Assembly: GCA_964371655.1 (NCBI GenBank)
Contig: CAYJOD010000131.1
Coordinates: forward strand, 1 to 14,327
Direction: 5' to 3'
DNA length: 14,327 bases
DNA from: CAZGSN01 sp964371655
GTDB taxonomy: Bacteria; Desulfobacterota; Binatia; HRBIN30
The notes beneath the pieces were generated by a model, which had not been told where the DNA came from, made no database searches, and worked only from the letters and a program-made list of their open reading frames with translations. Below, in pieces: positions 13,605 through 14,327 of this stretch. Made by a program: the position numbers and the translations under genes. Within the stretch, counting starts at the first letter, position 1, and the number at the start of each line of letters is the position of its first letter.

Positions 13605-13808
13605 CTACTTGTCGAGGACGAAGGTCACCAGGAGTGTGGCGCGGTATTCGACGATCTTGCCATCGTCGACGGCGGCGTTTTCCTTGATGACCTCTAGCCC
13701 GGTGATGTTGCGTATGGTCTTGTTGGCGCGTTCGAGCGCCTTGCGCACCGCATCCTCCCAGCTGTGCGGTGAAGCGCCAATGATTTGCGTCTGTCGTGCC
13801 ACGGCCAT
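13605..13808 (-). CDS. Dodecin-family protein 2
   Basis: A 67-residue dodecin-like protein starting MAVARQTQIIGASPHSWEDAV. The family forms hollow dodecamers that bind flavin or other small ligands in the cytoplasm. The beta-alpha-beta-beta pattern is clear: strand 1 (2-11), helix (16-32), then ITGLEVIKENAAV and DDGKIVEYRATLLVTFVLD. At the place where classical dodecins have the flavin-stacking tryptophan (x-W-x-E-V), this protein has ITGLEV; its only Trp is W17 at the helix start. I chose the ATG at 13808, with GGAGGA six bases upstream. It begins two bases after the stop of dodecin 1, so the two are surely co-transcribed. Confidence 0.9.
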   Translation of the reverse strand: MAVARQTQIIGASPHSWEDAVRKALERANKTIRNITGLEVIKENAAVDDGKIVEYRATLLVTFVLDK

Positions 13809-13810
13809 GC

Positions 13811-14014
13811 TCAATCCTCCAGAATGAAGACAAGTTTCATGTCGACGCGGTACTCGATGATCTTGCCGTCGCTAACCTTCACGCGCTTGCCGAGAACTTC
13901 GAGTCCGGTAATCCCGCGCAGCGTCTTGCGCGCACGGTTGACGCCTTCCAGCACCGCTTCCTGGAAGCCCTCCGGCGATGAAGCCCGCAACTCGGTTACT
14001 CTCGCTACTGCCAT
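13811..14014 (-). CDS. Dodecin-family protein 1
   Basis: A 67-residue dodecin-like protein starting MAVARVTELRASSPEGFQEA, the same length as its neighbour and clearly a tandem paralogue: both have MAVAR, R-x-ITGLEV, DGKI-EYR and end V/F-x-L-D/ED. It contains no tryptophan at all, so the classical flavin sandwich cannot form at that residue. The ATG at 14014 has a strong AGGAGG five bases upstream, and this is the first gene of the dodecin-dodecin-acyltransferase operon. An in-frame upstream extension exists but lacks an RBS and reads through repeat sequence. Mixed dodecamers of the two paralogues are possible; this is inference. Confidence 0.9.
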   Translation of the reverse strand: MAVARVTELRASSPEGFQEAVLEGVNRARKTLRGITGLEVLGKRVKVSDGKIIEYRVDMKLVFILED

Positions 14015-14327
14015 TCGGCCCTCCTGCCATGAGGCGCGGAGCGCCTCCAAGGTGCCGACCTCTACCATCTGCCAGGAGGCCTGGGAAGCAGGAGGGTGTT
14101 TCCGGAGGTCCGCAGTGCCACGACCGTGGCCGCAGATGACGGAGTCTGAGAATCTCAAAATGGAACCGCGGATGAACACGGATGGACACGGATTCGGAAG
14201 GGAAACGCTTCGTTTCAAAGCGTATCGATTGTGCCCGGGCGAAGTCATCGCCTGAATCCCTGCGTGTCCGGCTTCTGGCTGGTCTTATCCGCGTTCATCG
14301 GCGTCCATCCGCGGTTCCAACTGAGTT
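14015..14327. other. Upstream region of the dodecin operon
   Basis: No gene is supported. It holds a small palindrome, GCCACGACCGTGGC (14117-14130), about 100 bases before the first dodecin start, and a GC palindrome, CCAGGAGGCCTGG, near 14078; either could be an operator but neither is a known site. I could not place a -35/-10 pair. The distal part is an inverted pair of CCGCGGATG-type repeats, listed separately. Confidence 0.45.
14161..14319. repeat. Inverted pair of CCGCGGATG-type repeats
   Basis: Left arm TGGAACCGCGGATGAACACG (14161-14180, continuing to GGAT at 14193). The right arm is 14287-14319, whose reverse complement begins TGGAACCGCGGATGGACGCC. The arms agree at 28 of 33 positions and enclose ~93 bases. 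The same word occurs in direct repeats A (4210-4241) and B (5487-5518), making four copies in the window. Confidence 0.8.

Noticed and set aside
13811..14248. Extended 145-residue reading of dodecin 1
   Set aside because: The upstream part reads through repeat sequence, and the strong AGGAGG sits five bases before the ATG at 14014, giving a normal 67-residue dodecin.

Overview
The window is high-GC bacterial DNA with genes on both strands. Long intergenic stretches are full of small palindromic or tandem-worded repeats. The gene set is an RND exporter, an FHS-type MFS permease, a neutral-ceramidase-like lipoprotein, a membrane tetraheme cytochrome c, a wax-ester/triacylglycerol synthase (WS/DGAT) family acyltransferase and two dodecins. 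Together with the repeat vocabulary (words such as CCGCGGATGGACACGG, ACCACAGAGACACAGAG, CGCCAAGGCGCCAAGACG) this suggests a Gram-negative environmental bacterium, perhaps a deltaproteobacterial or Binatota-like lineage. That placement is inference only; the window has no marker gene.

Layout. 1-2250 (-): a 5'-complete but 3'-cut RND/MMPL exporter. 2336-2407: two oppositely oriented hairpin repeats. 2464-2661 (+): a small two-helix membrane protein that converges on an MFS transporter (2619-3857, -). 3858-6377: an accessory and decay zone. It has a VapBC-type toxin-antitoxin pair (4263-4870, -) bracketed by a ~135-bp direct repeat, a 252-bp MITE-like element inserted into one copy of that repeat, an MDR oxidoreductase reduced to its two ends, and further coding debris. 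6378-8746 (+): a two-gene unit encoding a ceramidase-like lipoprotein and a translationally coupled secreted protein. 9232-9432 (+): a small zinc-ribbon protein. 9581-11545 (-): the tetraheme cytochrome. 11546-12069: a cluster of palindromic repeats. 12070-14014 (-): a compact operon, dodecin - dodecin - WS/DGAT acyltransferase. 14015-14327: upstream region with an inverted pair of CCGCGGATG-type repeats.

How the genes may work together. The exported hydrolase pair (6378-8746) probably acts on lipid or another amide outside the cytoplasm. The WS/DGAT gene is a lipid-storage-type acyltransferase by family, but its HHxxxDG motif reads HQCMADG, so ordinary catalysis is doubtful. The dodecins upstream of it lack the flavin-stacking tryptophan of classical dodecins.

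The best-supported unusual observation is the 252-bp element at 5230-5481. It has 16-bp perfect terminal inverted repeats and a 5-bp AAATT duplication, and a paralogous empty site is preserved 1 kb away. The strongest repeat observation is that two hairpin-repeat families show compensatory base changes between copies within the window. I see no CRISPR array, tRNA, rRNA or intact transposase gene.
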